Assembly: GCA_029264075.1 (NCBI GenBank) | Contig: JARICQ010000078.1 | Location: 1-7,225, forward strand | Origin: Tissierellaceae bacterium | GTDB taxonomy: Bacteria; Bacillota; Clostridia; Tissierellales; Tissierellaceae | Direction: 5' to 3' | Length of the DNA stretch: 7,225 bases | Shown here: one piece after another, positions 6,620-7,225 of the stretch | Layout: each line of letters begins with the position of its first letter | Position numbering within the stretch: position 1 is the stretch's first letter | Made by a program: the position numbers and the translations under genes | The notes under the pieces: generated by a model | Told to the model about the DNA's origin: nothing | What the model saw: the letters and a program-made list of their open reading frames with translations, nothing else | The model's database searches: none

Positions 6620-7225
6620 ATGTTAGATAAAAATTATAAACTAGTAGAAGAGTCAGTATGGCATGGTAGAATAGATAGTGAAGATGATTTTGATAGCTTT
6701 AGATGGCACCAGTGGATTGAAGTATTAGATTTAAGTGATGAAAATATAAAACCATTTGACGGTAAATTAGGTTTTGCATTTTTAGGTTATAAATGTGACG
6801 CTGGAGTAAAGTTCAATAAAGGAAGGACAGGAGCTGCTAAAGGCCCTGACAGTATTAGAAAGGAACTTGCTAGTCTTCCTTGCCAATTTTCTAAAGATGT
6901 AGCGCTTTTCGATGCAGGTGATATTTGCTGTGAAGATTCAACTTTAGAAGAAGCACAAGACGATTTGGCTGAAGCGGTTAAAAAATTACTAGATTTAAAT
7001 CTCTTTCCTATTCTATTAGGTGGAGGCCACGACATTTCTTTTGGACATTACAACGGAATTTTAGGACATCTGAAAGAGAAAAATGAGGCAAATGATATAG
7101 GTATTATAAATTTTGACTCTCATTTTGATTTAAGACCCTATCCTAAAGGTGGGACATCTGGTACTATGTTTAAGCAAATTGCTGATTTGACAGAAGTTAA
7201 AGATATAAATTATTCTTATTTTTGT
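6620..7225 (+). CDS. hutG: Formimidoylglutamase HutG, 3' end beyond window
   Basis: The first 202 codons of a ureohydrolase (arginase/agmatinase) family enzyme that hydrolyses N-formimidoyl-L-glutamate to L-glutamate and formamide, the last step of one histidine-degradation route. HutG-specific features are an N-terminal WHGRID (14-19) with RWHQW (28-32), a NKGRTGAAKGPDSIRK segment (66-81) and DAGDI (98-102). The binuclear manganese site is partly present: GGGHD with His137, and NFDSHFDLRP with Asp166, His168 and Asp170, followed by GTSGTMF (178-184). The second ligand pair (DxD) and the C-terminal third of a roughly 310-320-aa protein lie past the right edge. The start is secure: AAAGGAG at 6607-6613 and a good promoter upstream. 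No other hut gene is visible to the left, so hutG may be first in an operon that continues to the right. A reverse-strand frame at 6787-7035 is a shadow. Confidence 0.93.
   Translation, partial: MLDKNYKLVEESVWHGRIDSEDDFDSFRWHQWIEVLDLSDENIKPFDGKLGFAFLGYKCDAGVKFNKGRTGAAKGPDSIRKELASLPCQFSKDVALFDAGDICCEDSTLEEAQDDLAEAVKKLLDLNLFPILLGGGHDISFGHYNGILGHLKEKNEANDIGIINFDSHFDLRPYPKGGTSGTMFKQIADLTEVKDINYSYFC

Noticed and set aside
6787..7035. Minus-strand 82-codon frame inside hutG
   Set aside because: HutG signatures read straight through this region on the plus strand.
1..7225. Mobile elements, CRISPR arrays, tRNA/rRNA genes, phage genes
   Set aside because: No transposase or integrase motifs, no terminal repeats, no regularly spaced repeats and no tRNA-like cloverleaf were seen in the gaps, which are all under 300 bases.

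Overview
The window is AT-rich DNA with short intergenic gaps, strong GGAG-type ribosome binding sites, a TTG start and near-consensus TATAAT boxes. This points to a low-GC Firmicute, most likely an anaerobic amino-acid-fermenting member of the Clostridia/Tissierellia. That placement is inferred from composition and gene content; there is no rRNA or other marker to settle it.

Layout: (1) Positions 1-2401, minus strand: an erythromycin-esterase-family hydrolase gene is followed after 48 bases by a TRAP-type large permease gene that runs off the left edge. They probably form one transcription unit. (2) Positions 2402-2559: a short divergent control region. It holds the plus-strand promoter for the next gene, a perfect 12-bp palindrome in the leader and a strong ribosome binding site in front of a TTG start. 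(3) Positions 2560-5202, plus strand: a complete MgtA-type magnesium-translocating P-type ATPase. (4) Positions 5203-5309: a convergent intergenic region with a perfect 12-bp-arm inverted repeat, the likely shared terminator. (5) Positions 5310-6390, minus strand: a small unrecognised four-cysteine protein gene followed by a class-I-glutamine-amidotransferase-like (peptidase C26, PuuD-like) hydrolase gene, 46 bases apart, probably co-transcribed. (6) Positions 6391-6619: a second divergent control region with a good promoter on each strand and two overlapping small palindromes between them. (7) Positions 6620-7225, plus strand: the first 202 codons of hutG (formimidoylglutamase), cut by the right edge.

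Functionally the window mixes transport (TRAP permease, Mg2+ ATPase) with amide/amidine-bond hydrolysis of glutamate derivatives (C26 hydrolase, HutG). HutG releases formamide and glutamate from formimidoylglutamate at the end of histidine degradation, and C26 enzymes cleave gamma-glutamyl amides. Their divergent arrangement is suggestive, but a shared pathway is only an inference.

I see no mobile element, CRISPR array, tRNA, rRNA or phage gene, and no convincing evidence of a wholly new system. The best leads are the Ere-like hydrolase beside an orphan-looking TRAP permease, the uncharacterised zinc-ribbon-like protein paired with the C26 hydrolase, the palindromes in the two divergent control regions, and an unusual Gln in a core P-type ATPase motif.
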